Assembly (NCBI GenBank): GCA_902489475.1
Contig: CABUAH010000027.1
Coordinates: 1-22,546 of the forward strand
Direction: 5' to 3'
Source: an uncultured Oscillospiraceae bacterium
GTDB taxonomy: Bacteria; Bacillota; Clostridia; Oscillospirales; Ruminococcaceae
Length of the DNA stretch: 22,546 nt
Positions 1 through 7,561 of the stretch are shown piece by piece; positions within the stretch are counted from its first letter, which is position 1; every line of letters begins with the position of its first letter. The position numbers and the translations under genes were made by a program. The notes beneath the pieces were generated by a model. The model did no database searches. It was not told the origin of the DNA and saw only the letters and a list, made by a program, of their open reading frames with translations.

Positions 1-312
1 ACCTTAAAGAAAATCAGCTTCTGCTGATTTATCGTGCATTCGCACGATTCGGCTATCGCCTCTCTTTAAGAACATTGTATCATTAATTTGCGGCTATCGC
101 CGCTTGTCGGCGCTGCCGACTATTGCGATAAATCGCAATTAATTTTCGGTATAATAACCTTAAAGAAAATCAGCTTCTGCTGATTTATCGTGCATTCGCA
201 CGATTCGGCTACCGCCTCTCTTTAAGAACATTGTATCATTAATTTGCGGCTGTCGCCGCTTGTCGGCTTTGCCGACTGTTGTGCTTTGCACAATGAAATT
301 ATGATATAATAA
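1..312. repeat. Two tandem copies of a ~156 bp multi-hairpin unit
   Basis: Copy 1 spans 1-156 and copy 2 spans 157-312. The first 120 bases of the copies differ at only four positions; the last ~36 diverge. Each unit is a chain of short inverted repeats. In copy 1 these are an outer stem CTTAAAGA/TCTTTAAG (3-10/63-70) enclosing AAATCAGC/GCTGATTT (11-18/23-30), ATCGTGC/GCACGAT (31-37/42-48) and GGC/GCC (51-53/58-60), followed by GCGGC/GCCGC (90-94/99-103), GTCGGC/GCCGAC (106-111/115-120) and TTGCGAT/ATCGCAA (123-129/132-138). Each copy ends in TATAAT (150-155 and 305-310). No protein is supported here. Copy 1 begins at the window edge, so more copies may lie upstream. It could be a multi-palindromic interspersed repeat, a structured RNA or a terminator cluster; the function is unknown. 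Confidence 0.85.
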
Positions 313-451
313 TTTAAAGGTCTTGTTTTTCAACGCTTCACGGATTTTGTACATTACATATTAAACTGCATAGTAAAACTGAAATTTCAGTCATGCTTTA
401 ACTACCCACAAACACATAACAAGCTGACAGTAAAAATATTAAGGAGATATT
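313..451 (+). promoter_or_regulatory. Leader of the pseudouridine synthase gene, with a 14 bp palindrome
   Basis: AT-rich spacer between the hairpin array and the first gene. It contains a perfect palindrome ACTGAAATTTCAGT at 378-391, which could be an operator or a small hairpin, and a good ribosome binding site AAGGAGA (about 441-447) just before the ATG at 452. The nearest -10-like box is TATAAT at 305-310 at the end of the second repeat copy, in an extended TGATATAAT context, but no good -35 lies at the right distance. The promoter is therefore not assigned. Confidence 0.3.
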
Positions 452-1399
452 ATGAGAGAATTTAAAATTTCTAAAAACGACGCAGGTCAAAGAGTAGATA
501 AGTTTTTAAGTAAAGCAGTGAAAAGGCTGCCGACTTCACTTATGTATAAATACATACGATTAAAAAGAATTAAGCTAAACTCCAAAAGATGTGAAATCAA
601 CACCCGTCTTTCTGAAGGTGATGTTTTAACTCTTTATATCAACGACGAATTTTTTGACTCAACGAAGGAGACTGATTTTCTTACTGCACCAACTTCTCTT
701 GATATTGTTTACGAAGATAAGAACATAATTATTGTTAACAAAAAGACAGGTCTTGTTGTGCATGAGGACAACGACAATACAAGTGACACTCTTATAAACC
801 GCATAAAACGTTATCTTTACAATAAAGGTGAATATGAACCTGAAAAAGAGATGAGCTTTGCTCCGTCCTTGTGCAACAGAATAGACAGAAACACTGAGGG
901 ACTTGTAATCTGTGCTAAAAACGCTGAAAGTTTAAGAATTATGAATCAAAAAATTAAGGACAGAGAAATAAAGAAAAAATACAGATGTGTTTGTGTTGGC
1001 AATTTTAAAAATAAATCAGATGAAATTTTTGCATACTTAGTTAAAGATGAGGGAAATAACAAAGTCAGAATATACGACAAACCAGTTGAAAATTCAAAAA
1101 AGATAATTACAAAATACACCGTTTTAAAGCAAAAAGACGGGCTGTCACTTTTGGAAATTGATTTAATTACAGGTAGAACTCACCAAATAAGAGCGCACAT
1201 GGCATATATCGGGCATCCGATTCTCGGAGATGGCAAGTATGGTGAGAATGCAATAAATAGAAAATACAGCATTAAGACTCAGGCACTTTGCTCTTATTCG
1301 GTAAAATTTGGGTTTACAACTGACTCAGGAATACTTGAATATCTAAACGATAAAGAAATAACAGCCAAAGAACCGTGGTTTCAACAAAAGCTGTTTTAA
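452..1399 (+). CDS. RluA-family 23S rRNA/tRNA pseudouridine synthase
   Basis: A 315-residue enzyme predicted to isomerise specific uridines in rRNA or tRNA to pseudouridine in the cytoplasm. An N-terminal S4-like RNA-binding domain (about residues 10-65) is followed by the catalytic domain. The catalytic signature reads NRIDRNTEG around residue 142, so Asp145 is the expected nucleophile; the family usually has HRLDR here. The C-terminal motif GRTHQIRAHM and the following GHPILGD segment are characteristic of RluA/RluC/RluD enzymes. The length is normal, and the ATG at 452 has AAGGAGA upstream. It appears to be transcribed alone, because a separate promoter lies before the next gene. The exact target uridine cannot be told from sequence, so no RluC or RluD symbol is given. 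Confidence 0.93.
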   Translation: MREFKISKNDAGQRVDKFLSKAVKRLPTSLMYKYIRLKRIKLNSKRCEINTRLSEGDVLTLYINDEFFDSTKETDFLTAPTSLDIVYEDKNIIIVNKKTGLVVHEDNDNTSDTLINRIKRYLYNKGEYEPEKEMSFAPSLCNRIDRNTEGLVICAKNAESLRIMNQKIKDREIKKKYRCVCVGNFKNKSDEIFAYLVKDEGNNKVRIYDKPVENSKKIITKYTVLKQKDGLSLLEIDLITGRTHQIRAHMAYIGHPILGDGKYGENAINRKYSIKTQALCSYSVKFGFTTDSGILEYLNDKEITAKEPWFQQKLF

Positions 1400-1425
1400 A
1401 CACCATGCACAATAAAATTAAACAG

Positions 1426-1454
1426 TTGATTTTACTTAGTAATTGTGATATAAT
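1426..1454 (+). promoter_or_regulatory. Sigma-A type promoter for the PHP-malic enzyme-TSCPD operon
   Basis: A -35 box TTGATT (1426-1431) and a -10 box TATAAT (1449-1454) are separated by 17 nt, and the -10 is preceded by TG (extended -10, TGATATAAT). Transcription should start near 1461, giving a leader of about 50 nt. A small hairpin ATACAA/TTGTAT (1485-1490/1494-1499) lies immediately before the AGGAG ribosome binding site (1502-1506). Confidence 0.7.
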
Positions 1455-1512
1455 ATTTTTTGTGTAGTGTGCTTTGTCATACTTATACAATTTTTGTATA
1501 TAGGAGTAAATC

Positions 1513-2361
1513 ATGAGTATTAAAGGAGATTTACATTGTCATACCACTCTTTCCGATGGATCGCTTGGTATTGAAGAAGTCATAATACAAGCTAAACGAA
1601 TGGGGCTTGATTATCTTTCACTTACAGATCATGACACATTGTCATCTGCTAACAGAGCGCAGGTTCTAGGTGAACGGTACGGTGTGAAAATCATCCCCGG
1701 CGTTGAACTTTCAGCATGGGATGAAGAAAGAAACTGTAAAGTACATATTCTCTGCTACGCACCGCAAAAGCCTGATCGGCTTGAAGGAATATGCCACAAA
1801 TCATGCGAAATACGAAAGCTTTGCTCTAAAGATATGATAGAAAAAATCAAGGAAATATATCCTATCACTACAGAATCAGTACTTAAATATACCAAAAGCA
1901 GCAAAAGTATTTTTAAATCTCATATTATGCGTGCACTTATTAACTACGGCTATGCAACAGAATATTACGGTGAATTAAACAATAAGCTGTTTGACAGAAA
2001 GCATGGAATCTGTTCCGTTGTAAGAAGATACCCAAATGTTAATTTTGTACTTGATCTAATTCATTCGTCAAGAGGAATTGCTGTAATGGCTCACCCGTGT
2101 CTTTATGATAATGTTGAGCTTTGTGAACAGCTTGCGTCTGAGGGAAAGCTTGACGGAATAGAAGTTTACCATTTCTCTGCCGACGAGGACAGTGAGAAAA
2201 AACTTTTAGAAATTGCAAACAAACACAACCTTATCGTTACCGGCGGTTCTGATTTTCATGGCTCATATAATATGCAGCCTACTTATATTGGAAGCAGAAC
2301 TACAGACGAAGAAAATATAAATAAAATGCTTAAACTTGTAAAACAAAATTCTGCGAGATAG
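1513..2361 (+). CDS. PHP-domain metal-dependent phosphoesterase
   Basis: A 282-residue protein of the polymerase and histidinol phosphatase (PHP) superfamily, close to the YciV/RNase AM type that hydrolyses phosphate from nucleoside 3',5'-bisphosphates or short RNA 5' ends. Metal-binding motifs are all visible: DLHCH (His8, His10), SDG (Asp15), TDHD (His40, Asp41), GVELS (Glu65), HIL (His78), AHP in the middle-to-late part and GSDFH near the C terminus. Length fits the family. It has a good AGGAG site and is the first gene of a probable three-gene operon, with 11 nt to the malic enzyme gene. The precise substrate is not determinable from sequence; PHP proteins also include histidinol phosphatases, but the GSDFHG ending fits the YciV group better. 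Confidence 0.9.
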   Translation: MSIKGDLHCHTTLSDGSLGIEEVIIQAKRMGLDYLSLTDHDTLSSANRAQVLGERYGVKIIPGVELSAWDEERNCKVHILCYAPQKPDRLEGICHKSCEIRKLCSKDMIEKIKEIYPITTESVLKYTKSSKSIFKSHIMRALINYGYATEYYGELNNKLFDRKHGICSVVRRYPNVNFVLDLIHSSRGIAVMAHPCLYDNVELCEQLASEGKLDGIEVYHFSADEDSEKKLLEIANKHNLIVTGGSDFHGSYNMQPTYIGSRTTDEENINKMLKLVKQNSAR

Positions 2362-2372
2362 AAGGTAATGTA

Positions 2373-3554
2373 ATGAATATTATGGAAAAAGCACTTGAGT
2401 TTCACAAAAACTTAGGCGGAAAAATCGAAGTTGTTTCAAGAGCAAAAATTAATGACAGAGAATCTTTAAGCGTTGCTTATACGCCGGGAGTTGCTGAGCC
2501 ATGCCTTAAAATTAAAGATGATCCTGAGCTTTCATACGAACTTACAAGACGTTCCAATTTAGTTGCTGTTATAACAGACGGAACCGCTGTGCTCGGACTC
2601 GGAGATATAGGCGGACTTGCAGGTATGCCTGTTATGGAGGGTAAATGTGCTCTTTTCAAAGAATTTGCAGATGTTGACGCTTTTCCTTTATGTGTAAAAT
2701 CAAAGGATACAGATGAGATTGTTAGAACGATCGAGCTTATATCAGACAGTTTCGGCGGAATTAACCTTGAAGATATTGCTGCTCCGAGGTGTTTTGAAAT
2801 TGAACGCAAGCTTAAAGAAAAGCTTGATATACCTGTATTTCACGATGATCAACACGGTACCGCTATAGTTGTCGGCGCAGCACTTATCAATGCTTGCAAA
2901 ATTGCAGGTAAAAAGCTTTCTGACTTGACTTTGGTAATCAACGGTGCAGGCGCCGCAGGAACGGCTATCGGAAAATTTTTAATTTCTTTAGGTGTCGGCG
3001 ATGTGATAATGGTTGATATTGGAGGAATAATATACGATGGCGATGAATCCTTAAGTCCCGCGCACAAACAAATCGCTAAAATCACAAACAAAAATCACAA
3101 AACAGGCTCGCTTGCAGACGCAGTTTGCGGCGCAGACGTTTTTGTCGGTGTTTCGAGACCCGGACTTCTTACAGAAGAAATGGTAAAGAGCATGAACGAT
3201 AAGTCTATCATTTTTGCTATGGCAAATCCAACTCCTGAAATTATGCCGGACGCTGCAAAAAAAGCAGGTGCTTTTATCGTTGGAACAGGTCGAAGTGACT
3301 TCCCGAACCAGATTAACAATGTAGTCGCTTTTCCGGGAATTTTCAAAGGCGCTTTAAGCGTTCGTGCAACTGACATAAACGAAGAAATGAAACTTGCAGC
3401 TTCCTTTGCCATTGCCTCATGTGTTGATGACGACAAGCTTTCAAGGGATTATATTCTCCCCGATTCATTTGACAGGAAAATCCCGGAAGCTGTTTCAAAA
3501 GCTGTGGCAGATGCAGCAATCAAAAGCGGAGTTTCAAAACTATTTAAAAAATAA
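2373..3554 (+). CDS. NAD(P)-dependent malic enzyme
   Basis: Predicted to decarboxylate malate oxidatively to pyruvate and CO2, producing NAD(P)H in the cytoplasm. The 393 residues match the short prokaryotic malic enzymes without a phosphotransacetylase extension. Visible active-site elements are YTPGVAEPC (Tyr36), GKCALFKEF (Lys91), the metal ligands in LEDIAAPRC (Glu133, Asp134) and HDDQHGTA (Asp158/Asp159), and the Rossmann motif GAGAAG at 191-196. The ATG at 2373 is chosen because AAGG sits about 6 nt upstream; a second ATG nine bases later is a possible alternative. The gene sits between the PHP gene (11 nt upstream) and the TSCPD gene (19 nt downstream) in the same direction. Coenzyme preference (NAD or NADP) cannot be read safely. 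Confidence 0.95.
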   Translation: MNIMEKALEFHKNLGGKIEVVSRAKINDRESLSVAYTPGVAEPCLKIKDDPELSYELTRRSNLVAVITDGTAVLGLGDIGGLAGMPVMEGKCALFKEFADVDAFPLCVKSKDTDEIVRTIELISDSFGGINLEDIAAPRCFEIERKLKEKLDIPVFHDDQHGTAIVVGAALINACKIAGKKLSDLTLVINGAGAAGTAIGKFLISLGVGDVIMVDIGGIIYDGDESLSPAHKQIAKITNKNHKTGSLADAVCGADVFVGVSRPGLLTEEMVKSMNDKSIIFAMANPTPEIMPDAAKKAGAFIVGTGRSDFPNQINNVVAFPGIFKGALSVRATDINEEMKLAASFAIASCVDDDKLSRDYILPDSFDRKIPEAVSKAVADAAIKSGVSKLFKK

Positions 3555-3573
3555 ATCTATGGAGGATGTTATT

Positions 3574-3819
3574 ATGACATACAGTTATAAAACAAAAGGT
3601 GTTTGCTCAAGACAGATAAATTTTGAAATTGAGAACGGAATTATAAAAGATATACAGTTTATAGGCGGATGCCACGGAAACACTCAAGGCGTATCAATAC
3701 TCGCACAAGGACGTCCTGTTGAGGAAGTCATAAAGCTTTTAGAAGGAATTAATTGCGGGGGTAGAGGTACTTCCTGCCCCGATCAACTTGCAAAAGCTCT
3801 GAAAGAAGCTACAAAATAA
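3574..3819 (+). CDS. Small four-cysteine TSCPD-domain protein (TIGR03905-like)
   Basis: An 81-residue protein containing the name-giving TSCPD motif at about 67-71. Four cysteines are placed as in the TIGR03905 four-Cys family: Cys11 (GVCSR), Cys33 (GGCHGN), Cys61 (NCGGRG) and Cys68 (TSCPD). This spacing suggests metal binding or redox activity. TSCPD domains also occur at the C terminus of some ribonucleotide reductases, but the role of the stand-alone form is unknown. The ATG at 3574 has GGAGG eight bases upstream. The reading frame stays open further 5', but that would overlap the malic enzyme gene extensively and has no such site. It is the last gene of the operon, 19 nt after malic enzyme, with two hairpins following. 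Confidence 0.88.
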   Translation: MTYSYKTKGVCSRQINFEIENGIIKDIQFIGGCHGNTQGVSILAQGRPVEEVIKLLEGINCGGRGTSCPDQLAKALKEATK

Positions 3820-3827
3820 ATTAAAAT

Positions 3828-3861
3828 CCCCTCCTTGCTGAGTGACTACAGCTTGGAGGGG
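3828..3861 (+). terminator. Hairpin downstream of the TSCPD gene
   Basis: The stem is CCCCTCC (3828-3834) with GGAGGGG (3855-3861). It is extended inward by GCTG/CAGC (3837-3840/3849-3852) across a TT/TT internal loop. The following bases are GTTAAATTTA, not a clean U-run, so it may be an auxiliary structure or a processing/stability hairpin rather than a complete intrinsic terminator. Confidence 0.5.
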
Positions 3862-3877
3862 TTAAATTTAAACCTAT

Positions 3878-3921
3878 AAAAAGCTGTCGATAACACAAGC
3901 AGGTGTACGACAGCTTTTTTA
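3878..3921. terminator. Bidirectional intrinsic terminator between convergent operons
   Basis: A perfect 12 bp stem AAAAAGCTGTCG (3878-3889) with CGACAGCTTTTT (3908-3919) and an 18 nt loop. A T-run follows on the plus strand, and the A-run on the left gives a T-run on the minus strand. It sits between the TSCPD gene (plus) and the aminopeptidase gene (minus) and can stop both. Confidence 0.85.
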
Positions 3922-3929
3922 TTTTATTA

Positions 3930-5330
3930 TTAACTTTCAAAAAATACTCTGAACGCTCTATATGCCATATAAGTGTCGATCTTTGAAGCGATCTCAAAAG
4001 GTGCGTGCATTGAAAGAATCGGAACTCCAACATCAATTACGTCAATGTTAAGATTTGCAATATACTGTGCAACCGTTCCGCCGCCTCCCATATCAACCTT
4101 TCCAAGCTCTCCTGTCTGCCAAATAACTTCGTTTCGGTCAAGCAATTCTCTGATCTTGTAAACATACTCAGCAGAAGCGTCGCTGGTTCCGGATTTTCCT
4201 CTTGCACCGGTAAACTTTGTAACAACAACTCCGTAATTTATCTTTGAAGCATTTCTTGATTCTGTAACATCTGGGAAAGTCGGATCAACAGCAGCATTTA
4301 CATCAGCTGACAAACACTCTGACGCAGATATTACATGACGAGCAATCGCTCCCATATTTTCAGCGAGATCGCTTATGAAGTAAGTGAGATATGCGCTGTT
4401 AAGTCCTGTGTTTCCGTCACTTCCCGTTTCCTCTTTGTCTGTCAGAACTGTTACGACCGTACTTTTCGGCGAATTTGTGTCTAAAATTGCCTTCAAGGCA
4501 GTATATGCACACACTCTGTCATCTTGACCGTAAGCGCCGATCATACTTCTGTCAAAGCCTAAATCCTTTGCTTTAAAAGCAGGTACAGCTTCAAGCTCAG
4601 CAGATACAAAATCATCCTCGCAAATCCCGTATTTTTCGTTGAGGATTTTTAAAATATTCAGTTTAACAAGCTGTGACTCCTTATCATCCTTAAAAGAACG
4701 TGAGCCAATAAGAATGTTAAGCTCCTCTCCTTTAACGATCTCAGATGACGGACGCTTCATTTGATCCTGTGCCAAATGCGGAAGCAAATCGGTGATACAG
4801 AAAATAGGATCGTCCTCATTTTCACCAATATTGATTTCAACTTTTTTCCCATCGCTAAGGAAAATAACGCCATGAAGCGACAAAGGAATAGTTGTCCACT
4901 GGTACTTCTTGATTCCGCCGTAATAATGAGTTTTGAAAAGAGCAAGCTCCCCATCCTCATAAATCGGGTTTTGTTTTAAATCAACTCTCGGACTGTCAAT
5001 ATGTGCCGCCGAAATTTTCACACCGTTGTTTATGTCCTCGGTTCCTATTACTGCCAAAATAACCGCTTTGCCCCTGTTTACAGTATATACCTTATCACCC
5101 GGCTTCAGCTTCTTAGAGAAATCGAACTCAACAAAGCCGTTTTCCATTGCAAGCTTTACCGCCTCGCATACTGCCTCACGTTCTGTTTTGGCTGAATCTA
5201 AAAAGCGCTTATACCCTTCGCAGAAATCATCAGCTTTCTTAAGCTCATCATCACTAAGCATTAAGCAAGCATTTTTCTTCTTTGTAAATAGTTCTTCTTT
5301 CAAACCTTTTGAATTACTTACATCACTCAT
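3930..5330 (-). CDS. M18 family metallo-aminopeptidase
   Basis: A 466-residue cytoplasmic di-zinc aminopeptidase of the M18 family (aspartyl/leucyl aminopeptidase type), which removes N-terminal residues from peptides. Likely metal and catalytic residues are His110 (AAHIDSPR), Asp271 (GQDDR), Glu300/Glu301 (DKEETGSDG), Asp343 (ADVNAA) and His442 (SMHAPFE). The glycine-rich GTSDAS and MGGGGT stretches typical of the family are also present. Its ATG lies 2 nt after the stop of the transglycosylase gene, and its GGAGG ribosome binding site is inside the end of that gene, so the two are probably translationally coupled. It is the last gene of a six-gene operon. The length is typical. The substrate residue preference cannot be predicted. 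Confidence 0.94.
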   Translation of the reverse strand: MSDVSNSKGLKEELFTKKKNACLMLSDDELKKADDFCEGYKRFLDSAKTEREAVCEAVKLAMENGFVEFDFSKKLKPGDKVYTVNRGKAVILAVIGTEDINNGVKISAAHIDSPRVDLKQNPIYEDGELALFKTHYYGGIKKYQWTTIPLSLHGVIFLSDGKKVEINIGENEDDPIFCITDLLPHLAQDQMKRPSSEIVKGEELNILIGSRSFKDDKESQLVKLNILKILNEKYGICEDDFVSAELEAVPAFKAKDLGFDRSMIGAYGQDDRVCAYTALKAILDTNSPKSTVVTVLTDKEETGSDGNTGLNSAYLTYFISDLAENMGAIARHVISASECLSADVNAAVDPTFPDVTESRNASKINYGVVVTKFTGARGKSGTSDASAEYVYKIRELLDRNEVIWQTGELGKVDMGGGGTVAQYIANLNIDVIDVGVPILSMHAPFEIASKIDTYMAYRAFRVFFES

Positions 5331-5332
5331 AT

Positions 5333-5932
5333 TTATTTGCCTCCATATAAATTTTTATAAGACTCGTATGTTGATACGATTTTAATAACATAATGCCTTG
5401 TTTCACTGAAAGGAACTGTTTGAACGTCAAAATTATCAAGCGAAATCGTACCGTTCTCTACCCATTTCTCAGCATTTCCGATTCCCCCGTTATATGCCGC
5501 AGAAGCAATCCTATAATCACCGAATTCATCAAGCAGCTGTCTTAATATAAAACAGCCGAATTTTATATTGCATTCAGGATCTGTCATATCGCTGAATGTA
5601 ACCTCATCATCTTCGCCGAGCTTTTGGCTTACTTCCTTAAAAGAAATAGGCATAATCTGCATAAGACCCTTTGCCCCGGCAGAAGAAGTTGCATTCGGAT
5701 TAAAATTGCTTTCAACCTTGATAACAGAATATACATAAAGAGGATCTAAATCATATTCTTGGCTGTATTTCTCAACATATTCCGAATAGGTTCTTTGATA
5801 AAAATATTGCTTTGAGAAATATGGTATAATCTTCGCAACACAATATATTATACATAAAAAAACAGCCGCTGTAATAATAAAGATCACAAGCCATCCAAGG
5901 GGTTTAATTCTCCTTTTTCTGTTTCTCGCCAT
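5333..5932 (-). CDS. Membrane-anchored lytic transglycosylase (SLT/GEWL domain)
   Basis: A 199-residue protein with a basic N terminus (MARNRKRRIK), one membrane helix (about 13-35) and an extracellular Slt70-type domain that cleaves peptidoglycan between MurNAc and GlcNAc. The catalytic Glu74 is in VIKVESNFNP, followed by the family motifs GAKGLMQIMP and AYNGG (146-150). The ATG at 5932 is chosen because GAGGAG lies seven bases upstream. An in-frame TTG 15 bases earlier would place the start inside that ribosome binding site. The gene begins inside the 3' end of coaE (29 nt overlap), so it is co-transcribed with metabolic genes rather than with a wall cluster. The small size and single anchor resemble YjbJ-like transglycosylases of Firmicutes. 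Confidence 0.93.
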   Translation of the reverse strand: MARNRKRRIKPLGWLVIFIITAAVFLCIIYCVAKIIPYFSKQYFYQRTYSEYVEKYSQEYDLDPLYVYSVIKVESNFNPNATSSAGAKGLMQIMPISFKEVSQKLGEDDEVTFSDMTDPECNIKFGCFILRQLLDEFGDYRIASAAYNGGIGNAEKWVENGTISLDNFDVQTVPFSETRHYVIKIVSTYESYKNLYGGK

Positions 5933-6530
5933 TAAGTATCTCCTCAATTAGTCTTAGAGCTTCTATAGTTTTCTTTTCAAGCTCCTTAAAGCCTGCGTTG
6001 TTATATATAATTATATCACAGTTCTTTATAAAAAAGTCGTCGTCTTTTTGCGAAGAAAATCGGAGCAAAATGCTCTCGTCAGATATTCCGTCACGGATTT
6101 TAATTCGTTCAAAACGCTTTTCCTTATCGCTAAGCACTCCGACAACTGCCCTACAGCGTTTGTTAAGCCCGCTTTGGAACAACGTCGGTGCATCAAGAAT
6201 TACAAAATCCTCGTTGCAGTTATTTAAAATCCTATCGATTTCTTTTGTTATGTATTTGAAAATTATTGAATTTTGCAATCTGAGCTTTTTATCATCGGAG
6301 AATATTATATCCGCCATTCTACGTCGGTCAAGATGAAGCCTTTTATCAAAACACTCAGGAAAAAACTCATTTAATTCCTTGTTGCACTCGCTCTTATCCA
6401 AAGTCACCTTTCGGGCAAGCATATCACAGTCTATTACACTTACACCGCACTCTTTAAGAATGTCCGAAACGGTACTTTTACCCGCTCCGCTTTGCCCTGT
6501 AAGCCCAATAATAAAAGGCAATTTATTCAC
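5904..6530 (-). CDS. coaE: Dephospho-CoA kinase
   Basis: Catalyses the last step of coenzyme A synthesis, ATP-dependent phosphorylation of the ribose 3'-OH of dephospho-CoA. About 208 residues. The P-loop GQSGAGKS lies at residues 12-19 after GL-T, as in the family (usually GLTGGIASGKS), and VIDCDMLAR and FVILDAPTLFQSGL match the conserved CoaE segments. The start is uncertain: a GTG at 6530 or a TTG at 6533 follows the AGAGG site with very short spacing, and both overlap the end of the Sua5 gene, suggesting coupled translation. It overlaps the transglycosylase gene downstream by 29 nt. Fourth gene of the six-gene operon. Confidence 0.92.
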   Translation of the reverse strand: MNKLPFIIGLTGQSGAGKSTVSDILKECGVSVIDCDMLARKVTLDKSECNKELNEFFPECFDKRLHLDRRRMADIIFSDDKKLRLQNSIIFKYITKEIDRILNNCNEDFVILDAPTLFQSGLNKRCRAVVGVLSDKEKRFERIKIRDGISDESILLRFSSQKDDDFFIKNCDIIIYNNAGFKELEKKTIEALRLIEEILNGEKQKKEN

Positions 6531-7548
6531 CAACCTCTATGACATCAAATGATGCCGCCCTTAAAATTCTGTTGTAAACGGCAAGACCGACTCCGTCAGA
6601 ATCAGGAACTCTCGCAAAAACTGTTTTTGCGCCAAGATCATCTAATTTCCTTAAAACAGAGAAAAGATTTTTAGCTTGTTCATCCGAAGAGCGTCCGTAA
6701 TACACAACATTAAAGCCATCAGGTATCTTATCCTTGTCGTTGTCAAAACACATTAAATAATTGCCGTCAGACGCATTGTTCTCAGCATATTCCAAAAATT
6801 TTCTTAAAGAACCGTTTATTAAAATAACCTTCGCCTTTGGAGAATAATGCTTATATTTCATTCCCGGAGATGCAGCTTTTTTTGTTATATCTACTTCGGA
6901 TAAAATTCCTTCGTCAAGAATTACATTATCCGCCACTTCAAGAAGATCATCTCTGGTAACTGCGCCTGGTCGAAGTATCCTAATACTTTCATTTTCAAAA
7001 GATATTACTGTTGACTCGACTCCAACCGCACAATCTCCCCCGTCTAAAATAGCAGGAATCTTTCCGCTCATATCTTCATAAACGTGACGAGCGCACGTCG
7101 GACTCGGTCTTCCCGAAATATTCGCTGACGGTGCTGCAATAGGAACTTTACACGCTTCGATAAAGCTTCTTGCCGTTTCATTTGACGGCATTCTTATGCC
7201 AACTGTATCAAGCCCTCCGCTTGTGATAAGCGGAACTTTTTCAGACTTCGGTAAAACCATTGTAAGTGGTCCTCCCCAAAATCTCTCAGCAAGCTTCACT
7301 GCTGTTTTTGGAACATATTTCACAAGCTCGTAAATCATGTTTATATCCGCAATGTGAACAATCAACGGATTGTCGGACGGTCTTCCCTTTGCAGCAAAAA
7401 TCTTTTTGACAGCCTCGCTGTCATATGCATTTGCCGCCAAGCCATAAACCGTTTCGGTAGGCATTCCGACAATCTCTCCCTTGTTTATTAAAGAAGCACA
7501 ATACTCAATATTCTGAGAACTAGGCATCAATATTTTTGTGTCAAACAT
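6523..7548 (-). CDS. tsaC: L-threonylcarbamoyladenylate synthase (Sua5/TsaC)
   Basis: Makes threonylcarbamoyl-AMP from threonine, bicarbonate and ATP, the first step of the t6A37 modification of ANN-decoding tRNAs. The 341 residues have a full YrdC domain (about 12-205) with PTETVYGLA, KGRPSDNPL and APSANISGRPSPT. A linker with SPGMKYKHYSPKA and a C-terminal Sua5 domain follow. This is therefore the long Sua5 form rather than the short TsaC form. The ATG at 7548 is preferred because GGAG lies eight bases upstream; a longer reading would overlap prfA. It starts 13 nt after the prfA stop. In many Firmicutes prmC lies between these two genes; it is absent here. Confidence 0.94.
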   Translation of the reverse strand: MFDTKILMPSSQNIEYCASLINKGEIVGMPTETVYGLAANAYDSEAVKKIFAAKGRPSDNPLIVHIADINMIYELVKYVPKTAVKLAERFWGGPLTMVLPKSEKVPLITSGGLDTVGIRMPSNETARSFIEACKVPIAAPSANISGRPSPTCARHVYEDMSGKIPAILDGGDCAVGVESTVISFENESIRILRPGAVTRDDLLEVADNVILDEGILSEVDITKKAASPGMKYKHYSPKAKVILINGSLRKFLEYAENNASDGNYLMCFDNDKDKIPDGFNVVYYGRSSDEQAKNLFSVLRKLDDLGAKTVFARVPDSDGVGLAVYNRILRAASFDVIEVGE

Positions 7549-7561
7549 TTGCCTTTCTCCT

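Noticed and set aside
1..312. CRISPR array
   Set aside because: There are only two long, nearly identical units with no unique spacers between short repeats and no cas genes nearby.
160..354. Open frame of 64 codons on the minus strand across the second repeat copy
   Set aside because: It lies over the hairpin array, has no recognisable protein pattern and arises from the repeat sequence itself.
3394..3573. N-terminal extension of the TSCPD protein
   Set aside because: It overlaps the malic enzyme gene in another frame; the ATG at 3574 has a proper GGAGG site and gives the family's usual length.
4037..4979. Several open frames on both strands inside the M18 aminopeptidase gene
   Set aside because: They are shadows of a strongly conserved gene and have no ribosome binding site or family pattern.
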